This document shows positions 1 to 5,477 of a stretch of 5,583 nucleotides of DNA, one piece after another. This DNA comes from an uncultured Lachnospiraceae bacterium. GTDB taxonomy: Bacteria; Bacillota; Clostridia; Lachnospirales; Lachnospiraceae. Below the pieces are notes generated by a model. That model was not told where the DNA came from. It was given only the letters and a program-made list of their open reading frames with translations, and ran no database searches. Made by a program: the position numbers and the translations under genes. Position 1 is the stretch's first letter, and each line of letters opens with the position of its first letter. The stretch covers positions 1 to 5,583 of the forward strand of contig CAJUBR010000124.1 of the NCBI GenBank assembly GCA_910584695.1, given 5' to 3'.

Positions 1-60
1 CTTATGATATTGTCTATATTGCACAACTAGATTTTGAAAATAAAGAGTTTCGCAAATACC
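1..60 (-). repeat. End of a dispersed palindromic element, truncated by the window edge
   Basis: Positions 5-27 match the reverse complement of 4333-4355 (21 of 23 bases). The similarity continues through a ctagattttg block to GAGTTTCGCAA at 45-55 and a tACCTA at about 56-61. This is the same end of the same element seen in full at 4298-4509, in the opposite orientation, with the rest lying left of the window. The two copies therefore form an inverted pair around the three minus-strand genes. No terminator or promoter is evident here. Confidence 0.8.
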
Positions 61-76
61 TAATTTACTTTACTCT

Positions 77-170
77 GCTCCGGTTGGTGACATTCATTAC
101 AAGGTAGCTCGCTGATGCTCGCGTAGGTCATCAACCTCCGCTTCGCTCCGGTTGGTGACATTCTATTACA
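77..170. repeat. Second repeat: 25-nt direct repeats plus hairpin at the 3' end of the AAA gene
   Basis: A block starting GCTCCGGTTGGTGACATTC occurs at 77-101 and again at 145-170, differing by a single-base indel, with a 68-nt period. Between them, 127-136 (GTCATCAACC) pairs with 150-159 (GGTTGGTGAC) as a 10-bp stem with one T-G pair around a 13-nt loop. A short direct repeat GCTCGC-tgat-GCTCGC lies at about 107-122. There is no T-run, so it is not a standard Rho-independent terminator. The right unit encodes the last residues of the adjacent protein and its stop codon (131-133). It resembles small structured intergenic repeats common in Lachnospiraceae; that link is from memory. Confidence 0.75.
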
Positions 171-1717
171 CATTCATGCTTTTTTGTATCTTTATCGTAG
201 TTGATGCCCACTAACAACAGATTTCCCTGATACTCCTTTAAGCTGTCTACATATCCTCTCTCTTTAATCTGTGCAATGGCACCTTCCGCAGACTGGTCAT
301 ATTTTAGTTCTATCACCAATGCCGGTTTATCGGAATGTTTTCTCGGTATACAGACAATATCCGCAAATCCTTTACCGGATGGGAATTCTCTGACCTTGGT
401 ATATTCCTTTACTGCATTATAGTATGCCAAAGAAATCACACAACTTAATGCATTTTCATTATTGTACGTTAATATAGAAGTATTTTCACGGTGCACTTCA
501 TCTATCATCTCGGCTACCGCCTGTGCATCCTGATTCCATGTCGCCTGTAAAAGCTGTTCTGATTTTTCAATTGATTCGATAACTTCCTCCCAATTACATC
601 CCCTCACCGCTCTTACAAACTCCGCCTGAATCTCTGCATTTGGAATATATACCTCGTTCTTCTCAGGAGCATATGCCAGATAGCCTAAATGCACCAATAA
701 AGTAAGAACATCATCTTTAACTTCAAATGTAGTCATATCATTCTGAAATGTCCCACAGTCAATTCTTTCTCTCTCTCCTGCCAGCATTTGAATAATAGTA
801 TCCTTTAACCCATTAAAGTTCATATCAATATATATTTTTAATGCTTCATAGGTTTCCGTTTGAGTCCAGTAGCTGGAAAATCGCTTTCTCCGCACACTGT
901 CAACTACTGATTTTGGATTATAGATATGCAAGTCCTTTTCAAACACATATCCGTCATACCATTCCTTTGCTTTTTCAAAATCCATGTTATATTGGCTATA
1001 CAGTTTATTTACCTCTTCTTCCGTAAATCCAATATATTCTGCATATTCTCCTGGATCCGTCATGGAATACTCATCAAACATATTGAGTGCTGAATGAATA
1101 CCATATTTTTTAATTGGGAGAATTCCGGTCATATACGCAAGGGAAACATACATCTTATCCTTTAACAGATCCCTTAAAAAATCCAAATATCTGCTCTGTG
1201 CTTCGCTGTCTCCCTTTTTGATACGGAATATGCAGTCCCACTCATCAAAAATGAAGATAAATTTCTCGCCTGACTTACTGTAGAGTTTTTCCATAGCAGC
1301 ACTCAAAAGCTTTTCTTCCTTCGGAATCCGGTCTCCAAAAACCTCCCTAAGCTCCCCAAGAATTTCCTTTTGTATATATTGTAACACTTCTTCGATTGTA
1401 TTTACACGGCTAAATGCATTCTGAACATTCAGAAAAATAACATTATACCGATTTAAATGTTTCTGATAACCTTCACACTGTGCTATCTTGTATGGTTTGA
1501 AAATTTCTGAAGAATCACAGTCTTTCCCATAATAGGCCACTAACATCTCCGCTGCCATAGACTTCCCAAACCGTCTGGGACGGCTAATGCAGACACAGTT
1601 CTGCTTTGTATCCATTACCTTATTGGTCAATACAAGCAGCCCTGTCTTATCCACATATATTTCCGAATTACACGCTCGCCTAAATGCTTCATTTCCCGGA
1701 TTTAAATAAACTCCCAT
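131..1717 (-). CDS. AAA-ATPase-like / PD-(D/E)XK nuclease-fold protein (DUF1703 type)
   Basis: This is a 528-residue cytoplasmic protein of the AAA-ATPase-like plus PD-(D/E)XK family, many copies of which occur in Lachnospiraceae and Bacteroidetes. Its biological role is not established. The N-terminus (MGVYLNPGN, then YVDKTGLL at about 21-28) is characteristic. A P-loop-like RPRRFGKS lies at 46-53; it lacks the first glycine of a canonical Walker A, which is usual here. A Walker B-like FIFIFDEWD lies at 153-161. The C-terminal nuclease fold shows GFADIV (D453) and VIELK (E470, K472), followed by a QIKERGY helix, so the D...ExK site appears intact. I chose ATG 1717 because AGGAAGGAG ends 7 nt upstream; an in-frame ATG at 1744 lies before that site and lacks one. 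Length is normal. The last residues (ECHQPERSGG) and the stop lie in a repeat. A weak promoter or read-through from the peptidase gene could express it. Confidence 0.9.
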   Translation of the reverse strand: MGVYLNPGNEAFRRACNSEIYVDKTGLLVLTNKVMDTKQNCVCISRPRRFGKSMAAEMLVAYYGKDCDSSEIFKPYKIAQCEGYQKHLNRYNVIFLNVQNAFSRVNTIEEVLQYIQKEILGELREVFGDRIPKEEKLLSAAMEKLYSKSGEKFIFIFDEWDCIFRIKKGDSEAQSRYLDFLRDLLKDKMYVSLAYMTGILPIKKYGIHSALNMFDEYSMTDPGEYAEYIGFTEEEVNKLYSQYNMDFEKAKEWYDGYVFEKDLHIYNPKSVVDSVRRKRFSSYWTQTETYEALKIYIDMNFNGLKDTIIQMLAGERERIDCGTFQNDMTTFEVKDDVLTLLVHLGYLAYAPEKNEVYIPNAEIQAEFVRAVRGCNWEEVIESIEKSEQLLQATWNQDAQAVAEMIDEVHRENTSILTYNNENALSCVISLAYYNAVKEYTKVREFPSGKGFADIVCIPRKHSDKPALVIELKYDQSAEGAIAQIKERGYVDSLKEYQGNLLLVGINYDKDTKKHECVIECHQPERSGG

Positions 1718-1724
1718 ATGCCTG

Positions 1725-1733
1725 CTCCTTCCT
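1725..1733 (-). promoter_or_regulatory. Ribosome binding site deciding the AAA/nuclease start
   Basis: On the minus strand this reads AGGAAGGAG and ends 7 nt before ATG 1717. It falls inside the extension encoded from the upstream in-frame ATG at 1744, so it supports the shorter protein beginning MGVYLNPGN. Confidence 0.8.
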
Positions 1734-1783
1734 ATCGGACTCATCTTCTTTCAGTATTCATAATAAGGCATCTCCCACCAAAA

Positions 1784-1837
1784 TCATCTTCCGCAGCATT
1801 TCTTATACTTCTTACGTGGTTTATTCGGGTATATTAA
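1784..1837 (-). pseudogene. Remnant of a SEC-C motif C-terminus
   Basis: Between the peptidase stop and the AAA gene, one minus-strand frame reads IYPNKPRKKYKKCCGR followed by TGA (1784-1786). The SEC-C zinc-binding motif at the end of SecA and many small clostridial proteins has the form NDPCPCGSGKKYKKCCG. The KKYKKCCG half is exact and the preceding IYPN is also typical, but the CPCGSG half is missing, as though a few codons were deleted. There is no start codon with a ribosome site, so this is read as a decayed gene end and not an expressed peptide. A chance match over so few residues cannot be excluded. Confidence 0.45.
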
Positions 1838-1839
1838 AA

Positions 1840-3669
1840 TTACTGTAGGTACGGTGCAGGATCAACCGCTTCTCCACCTACCCGGATTTCGAAATGTAAA
1901 TGAGGACCGGTACTTCTTCCTGTATTACCGGATAAAGCAACCTGATCACCCTGATTTACATACTGACCAACACTGGTTGTAATCTGGCTCAAATGACCGT
2001 ACCGGGTGCAGACACCGTCTCCGTGATCAATAATGACACAGTTGCCGTATCCTCCAACCCAGCCCGCCGTTACAACCTGACCGGCACGGGAAGCCCTGAC
2101 CGTCGTTCCTGTAGGGACACCCACATCAATTCCTGCGTGAAGCCTTCCCCAACGGTATCCAAAGGTAGAGGTTACAGTCCAGTTCGTTACCGGATACATA
2201 TAGGTTGGCTTTGATTTCGTTCCCCGCCTGACAATCTGTGCAACTGCAGCAACCTCAACCTTTTCATCTAACTGCTCCCGTTCCAATTCCATATCATCCT
2301 TATAGGTCACCAAAGCAGTGACAATATGAGTACCCTGGGAACCCTCCTGAACCACTTCTGTTTCACCTATAAACATGCTGTCATCATCTTCATATACCAC
2401 ATCTTCGTTATACTTTTCTTTATATGTTTCCTGTTTTTCCACAAGAATCTGCACCGCCGCCGTTGGCACCTTGATATTTAACCGGTCATCATAATACAGA
2501 TTCTCATCAGACTGAATGCCGGGATTTAACTCCTTAATCTGATCTACCGTCATACTGTTCTTTTCCGCAATAATAGAAAGACAGTCCCCCGGTTCCACAA
2601 CATAGATTGCCGCCTCATCATTTTTTGTTGTGATCTCACTATATGCTGTATCCTTATCTTTTATCTGATCCTTGCTGACATATGTTTCCACAACCTGTAT
2701 TTTTTCGGAAAATCCTACATATTTCACCCCATCATCTTCTTTTGAAGGCTGGTTTTCTTCTTCGGTGGACGGATTGTTCTTCTCACCTTCTGCCTCCTTT
2801 GTCTCTTCGGAGGACTGACCCTTTTCTTTTCCTTCTTCCTTCTTTGTCTCTTCAGAAGACTGGTTCTCTTTTTTTTCTTCTGTGTCCTTTTGCCCACTAT
2901 TGGTATTTCCCTTATTCTCCGTCTGTTCACTGGTGCTTTCCCCTGTTAATCCTACCTTTGCTGGAGCAATGGAATTTACTGCAGAACTTTCCCCCTTTTT
3001 ATCCTCTTTACCATTCTCTCCTTTCCCATCAGATGCTTCTCCCGCTTTTTTTGCAACTCCAACCTCATACATTGTCGTATTCCGGCTCGCAGGGGGATTC
3101 AGTTCTACCTGAAAAGAATCCTCTACATCATATTTACTCTGTGCATTCTCCAAAATAGAAACCAACTCCTCGATATTTCCCACTGTCACGGTATAATCGT
3201 CAATCCGCATTGTATAGGCAAGTGCCTTTCCCGAATCCGCATAACCGTCAAAACTCTTTAAAATAGCGTTAAAAAGCTTTTCCCCGCTTAACACCCGCAT
3301 TCCTTTTACTGCATCTGCATCCTTTTTTTTATCTACATCCCGATATGTAACATCAATATCCAGCACCCGGACACCTTTTGCATTATATGCAAGTCTTGCC
3401 GCTTTAAACGCTTCTTCTGCGGCTTCCCTGCTCTTTGCTAATGCCGCCGCTTTTCCGTTTATCATAATCATGACTCTGGGACCAAAAGAAATACCACCCA
3501 ACCATGACATAACCGGATTTTCTTTCTGACTATCATTTTTTACTTCTTTATCTTTTGTTCCAAATATCCCCCCGGCATTCGGTGCAATTAAAAGTGCAAT
3601 GACCACTCCAAATAGTGCAGCCTTAAACCATCCCCACTGAAGGCGTGTCTTAAAATTAAACTTTTTCAA
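1840..3669 (-). CDS. Membrane-anchored LysM-G5-M23 peptidoglycan endopeptidase
   Basis: This is a 609-residue cell-wall hydrolase predicted to cut peptide cross-bridges of peptidoglycan outside the membrane. A hydrophobic segment at about 14-33 acts as signal anchor. Residues about 60-200 form an unassigned extracytoplasmic domain seen in similar clostridial proteins. A low-complexity Glu/Lys/Ser linker covers about 207-313. A LysM domain (YVVEPGDCLSIIAEKNSMTV onward, about 356-402) binds glycan, a G5-like domain follows (about 403-484), and an M23/LytM domain fills about 490-609. Expected M23 residues are all present: zinc ligands H511, D515 (HAGID) and H592, plus catalytic H559 (YGHL) and H590 (GPHLHFE), so the enzyme should be active. 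The start is a TTG directly after the TAG stop of the flavin reductase gene, with AAAAGGGG 7 nt upstream; initiation is probably coupled. Two A8 tracts lie in the coding strand. Confidence 0.93.
   Translation of the reverse strand: MKKFNFKTRLQWGWFKAALFGVVIALLIAPNAGGIFGTKDKEVKNDSQKENPVMSWLGGISFGPRVMIMINGKAAALAKSREAAEEAFKAARLAYNAKGVRVLDIDVTYRDVDKKKDADAVKGMRVLSGEKLFNAILKSFDGYADSGKALAYTMRIDDYTVTVGNIEELVSILENAQSKYDVEDSFQVELNPPASRNTTMYEVGVAKKAGEASDGKGENGKEDKKGESSAVNSIAPAKVGLTGESTSEQTENKGNTNSGQKDTEEKKENQSSEETKKEEGKEKGQSSEETKEAEGEKNNPSTEEENQPSKEDDGVKYVGFSEKIQVVETYVSKDQIKDKDTAYSEITTKNDEAAIYVVEPGDCLSIIAEKNSMTVDQIKELNPGIQSDENLYYDDRLNIKVPTAAVQILVEKQETYKEKYNEDVVYEDDDSMFIGETEVVQEGSQGTHIVTALVTYKDDMELEREQLDEKVEVAAVAQIVRRGTKSKPTYMYPVTNWTVTSTFGYRWGRLHAGIDVGVPTGTTVRASRAGQVVTAGWVGGYGNCVIIDHGDGVCTRYGHLSQITTSVGQYVNQGDQVALSGNTGRSTGPHLHFEIRVGGEAVDPAPYLQ
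2786..2862 (-). repeat. 45-bp tandem repeat in the peptidase linker
   Basis: Two imperfect 32-nt blocks begin at 2786 and 2831, a period of exactly 45 nt, so the frame is kept. They encode two 15-residue units starting SSEETK, with a further degenerate copy (STEEEN) after them. The coding strand is purine-rich and includes an A8 run at 2869-2876. This builds the flexible, highly charged spacer between the N-terminal domain and the LysM domain; its length could vary between strains. Confidence 0.75.
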
Positions 3670-4272
3670 CTAATTTCCCCTTTTCTTTGCATTTCCTGTT
3701 TTCTTCCCGGTCGGTTTCCGTACCGAATAACCAAATGTTCCTAGTTTCTCACCTAAATGATAATACTCTCCATGTGAGTATGCCAGCAATTCCGAATCAT
3801 TCAAATGAAAGCTTCCCTTTTCATCCATATACTCATCCGAAACCTGAACATTTACCACCTCTGCCAGAAACATATCATGACTCCCAAGTTCTAAAATCTG
3901 TCGTACCTTACACTCAATATTCACGGGACTTTCCATAATAATCGGTGCACCTACTTTTTCTGCTTTCCCTTTTGTCAAATGCATGGACTTAAATTTATCC
4001 TCATCCCTCCCGCTGCGGACACCACAATAATCCACAGCATATGCAAGTTCCTTCGTAGTTACATTGACAACAAATTCTCCGCTTTCCTTTATCATATGGT
4101 AGGAATATCGCTCCTTCCGGACTGAAATAGATAACATTGCCGGATCGGAACAGATTGTGCCCGCCCATGCAACCGTTAGCACATTATCCTTTCCCTCTTT
4201 ATCACTGCAACTTACCAGTACTGCCGGCACCGGATATAACATATTACCCGGTTTCCATGATTGTTTTGACAT
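3670..4272 (-). CDS. Flavin reductase family protein (FMN-binding split barrel)
   Basis: This 200-residue protein belongs to the flavin reductase/flavoredoxin family (COG1853, RutF-like), small FMN-binding split-barrel proteins that reduce flavin with NAD(P)H or pass electrons; the partner is unknown. Family-typical segments are KPGNMLYPVPAVLVSC (about 7-22), NVLTVAWAGTICSDPAMLSIS (about 30-50, around the flavin site), YSYHMIKESGEFVVNV (about 56-71), DYCGVRSGRDEDKF (about 81-94) and the C-terminal LGTFGYSVRKP. There is no signal peptide, so it should be cytoplasmic. ATG 4272 is preferred because AAAGAGG ends 7 nt upstream. An in-frame ATG at 4326 would add 18 residues encoded by the palindromic element and has no such site. 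The last codons (basic, GKKTGNAKKRGN) carry the ribosome site for the peptidase gene. It is probably first in a two-gene operon. Confidence 0.92.
   Translation of the reverse strand: MSKQSWKPGNMLYPVPAVLVSCSDKEGKDNVLTVAWAGTICSDPAMLSISVRKERYSYHMIKESGEFVVNVTTKELAYAVDYCGVRSGRDEDKFKSMHLTKGKAEKVGAPIIMESPVNIECKVRQILELGSHDMFLAEVVNVQVSDEYMDEKGSFHLNDSELLAYSHGEYYHLGEKLGTFGYSVRKPTGKKTGNAKKRGN
3677..3684 (-). promoter_or_regulatory. Ribosome binding site for the TTG start of the peptidase gene
   Basis: The minus strand reads AAAAGGGG inside the last codons of the flavin reductase gene, 7 nt before TTG 3669. The upstream stop TAG occupies 3672-3670, so stop and start are adjacent triplets. This supports the rare start codon and implies translational coupling. 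Confidence 0.8.
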
Positions 4273-4297
4273 TTTAAAACCTCTTTCTTTATTATGA

Positions 4298-4509
4298 TAG
4301 GTAATTGCGAAACTCCCCATTTCCAAAATCTAGTTGTACAATATAAACAATATCATAAGCAGGGTGCTTTGGAGCCGTTGGTACTTAGGTGCCGTATTTT
4401 GGCACCTTATGTACCATTACGAGCGACAAGCAGCGAAAGCGTGCCCAGCGTTGATATTGTTTATATTGTACAACGGTCGATAACGAAAACAGAGTTTCGC
4501 AAACGTCTA
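4298..4509. repeat. Complete ~200-bp palindromic dispersed element (MITE/REP-like)
   Basis: Outer inverted repeats are TTGCGAAACTC at 4305-4315 and GAGTTTCGCAA at 4492-4502, with weaker similarity out to about 4298 and 4509. Inside them a perfect 23-bp inverted pair lies at 4333-4355 and 4452-4474. A central hairpin spans 4379-4416. The same outer and inner ends occur at 1-55, so this is a dispersed family. It has no convincing gene; the plus-strand frame running through it (4294-4656) is low complexity and starts in the repeat. It may be a non-autonomous element mobilised in trans; no target duplication is obvious. Confidence 0.85.
4379..4416. repeat. Central hairpin of the palindromic element
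   Basis: TGGTAC (4379-4384) pairs with GTACCA (4411-4416), and AGGTGCC (4387-4393) pairs with GGCACCT (4401-4407) around a 7-nt loop, with a small internal loop between the two helices. Flanking sequences (GGGTGCTTTGGAGC and GCAGCGAAAGCGTGCCC) can pair imperfectly, extending the stem. No T-run follows on either strand, so it is not a typical terminator. Confidence 0.75.
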
Positions 4510-4523
4510 TTAAATTATGATTT

Positions 4524-4552
4524 ATTATATACCGAAAATATTATTGATGCAA
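4524..4552 (-). promoter_or_regulatory. Predicted promoter for the flavin reductase-peptidase operon
   Basis: On the minus strand a -35 TTGCAT (4552-4547) is followed after exactly 17 nt by a perfect -10 TATAAT (4529-4524). Transcription would start near 4517, just outside the palindromic element, giving a leader of about 245 nt that contains the whole element before ATG 4272. The -35 matches the consensus only in TTG, so this is a sequence prediction. Confidence 0.55.
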
Positions 4553-4608
4553 CTAATGTTTATGCACTCTTTATTTTGTTAAAATTTTCTGCAATATTAA
4601 AAAAGAAC

Positions 4609-4637
4609 TTGCATATCCTATCTACAGGTAGTATTAT
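4609..4637 (+). promoter_or_regulatory. Predicted promoter for the hemolysin III-like gene
   Basis: TTGCAT (4609-4614), a 17-nt spacer and TATTAT (4632-4637) give a plausible sigma-A promoter with a start near 4644 and a leader of about 70 nt. The -10 matches five of six bases, the -35 only three. A minus-strand TATAAT (4638-4633) overlaps it, so the direction is not certain. Confidence 0.45.
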
Positions 4638-4653
4638 AGAAAACAAGATAATA

Positions 4654-4668
4654 TAGTATTCAATACTA
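4654..4668. promoter_or_regulatory. 15-nt perfect palindrome, candidate operator
   Basis: TAGTATT-C-AATACTA is a perfect inverted repeat with 7-nt arms around one base, placed just after the predicted start site of the hemolysin III-like gene. A further copy of the half-site TAGTATT occurs at 4629-4635, overlapping the -10. This layout suits a dimeric repressor. The stem is too AT-rich and short for a terminator. No regulator gene is in the window. Confidence 0.4.
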
Positions 4669-4716
4669 CATAACAGAGTTTCTAATATTTATTGCACATT
4701 GAAAGGATGTGGTTTT

Positions 4717-5379
4717 ATGAATAACAAACATTTAAAAGTAAAAGATCCCGGAAGTGCTTTGACACACTTTATCGGTATGGTCATTGCAGCATTCGCGGCT
4801 TCCCCGCTTCTTATAAAAGCAGCAAACGGACTAAACAGTTCTTATTTGGGAGCCTTTGTCGTTTTTATTGTCAGCATGATCTGCCTTTATGGTGCAAGCA
4901 CCATATACCATACTTTTGATATTTCTGAAAAGGTGAACACCATTCTTCGCAAGATTGACCATGCCATGATTTTTGTATTAATTGCAGGGTCTTATACCCC
5001 AATCTGCCTGATCGTGCTTCCAAAGTCCGTCGGCATTCCGTTATTGGCTGCTGTTTGGAGCATTACAATGATCGGAACGATTTTCAAAATCTGCTGGATT
5101 AATTGTCCCCATTGGCTTTCTTCTGCCATGTATATCGGAATGGGCTGGTTATGTGTTCTGGCATTCTCCAGCATTATGAAGAATCTGTCACATGTTGCAT
5201 TTATGTGGTTACTGGTGGGTGGTATTATCTACACTGTAGGCGGCATTATCTATGCATTAAAGCTCCCGCTTTTTAAAAAGCATCAATGGAAAAATTTCGG
5301 AAACCACGAGTTATTCCACGTCTTTGTAATGCTTGGAAGCCTTTGCCACTTTATTTTGGTATACGGTTATCTTGCCTAA
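4717..5379 (+). CDS. trhA: Hemolysin III / TrhA family membrane protein (PAQR-like)
   Basis: This 220-residue integral membrane protein belongs to the hemolysin III/TrhA family, related to PAQR receptors and part of the CREST hydrolase superfamily. Bacterial members are tied to membrane lipid homeostasis; haemolysis was observed for a Bacillus cereus homologue and need not apply here. About seven hydrophobic helices are visible. The putative metal-site residues are present: SxxxH at S61-H65 (STIYH), D81-H82 in KIDHAMIFVLIAGSYTP, and HxxxH at H197-H201 (HELFH). H17 (ALTHFIG) is also typical. Length is normal for the family. I chose ATG 4717 because AAAGGA at 4702-4707 sits 9 nt upstream; an earlier in-frame TTG at 4699 would overlap this site. 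It is a single-gene unit, divergent from the flavin reductase operon and closed by a strong terminator 8 nt after the stop. Confidence 0.93.
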   Translation: MNNKHLKVKDPGSALTHFIGMVIAAFAASPLLIKAANGLNSSYLGAFVVFIVSMICLYGASTIYHTFDISEKVNTILRKIDHAMIFVLIAGSYTPICLIVLPKSVGIPLLAAVWSITMIGTIFKICWINCPHWLSSAMYIGMGWLCVLAFSSIMKNLSHVAFMWLLVGGIIYTVGGIIYALKLPLFKKHQWKNFGNHELFHVFVMLGSLCHFILVYGYLA

Positions 5380-5387
5380 CACAACAC

Positions 5388-5438
5388 AATGCACAAACAT
5401 ACTTTGAAATATCAGACAAGTATGCTTGTGCATTTTTT
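5388..5438 (+). terminator. Rho-independent terminator, possibly bidirectional
   Basis: AATGCACAA (5388-5396) and CATACTT (5398-5404) pair with AAGTATG (5418-5424) and TTGTGCATT (5426-5434), leaving one A-C mismatch and a 13-nt loop, followed by six T at 5433-5438. It begins 8 nt after the TrhA stop. In the minus-strand RNA the mismatch becomes a G-U pair, so the stem is continuous over 17 bp, followed by TGTGTTGTGTT. It may therefore also end the convergent gene at the right edge. Confidence 0.92.
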
Positions 5439-5477
5439 CTATTCTCAATCCAAAATATTGATTTTTCTTATAGTTCT

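Noticed and set aside
3..107. Plus-strand open frame from the left edge to a TAG at 105-107
   Set aside because: It is made of the palindromic element end and part of the second repeat. It is better explained as repeat sequence than as the end of a real gene, though the missing left flank leaves some doubt.
127..159. Hairpin at the AAA gene end as a Rho-independent terminator
   Set aside because: No T-run follows on the minus strand and the stem includes the stop codon region. It fits a structured repeat better than a terminator.
2682..3158. Long plus-strand open frames opposite the peptidase linker, and a 68-codon minus-strand frame at 2724-2930
   Set aside because: They arise because the linker DNA is purine-rich on one strand and so lacks stops in other frames. 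Their translations are low-complexity Leu/Pro/Ser or Lys/Arg runs.
4270..4326. Upstream ATG (4326) giving an 18-residue N-terminal extension of the flavin reductase
   Set aside because: The extension is encoded by the element end, lacks a ribosome site at its own start, and precedes the clear AAAGAGG site that serves ATG 4272.
4294..4656. Plus-strand open frame of 120 codons between the divergent genes
   Set aside because: It begins inside the minus-strand flavin reductase leader, runs through the palindromic element and ends in AT-rich promoter DNA. It has no ribosome site and no recognisable domain.
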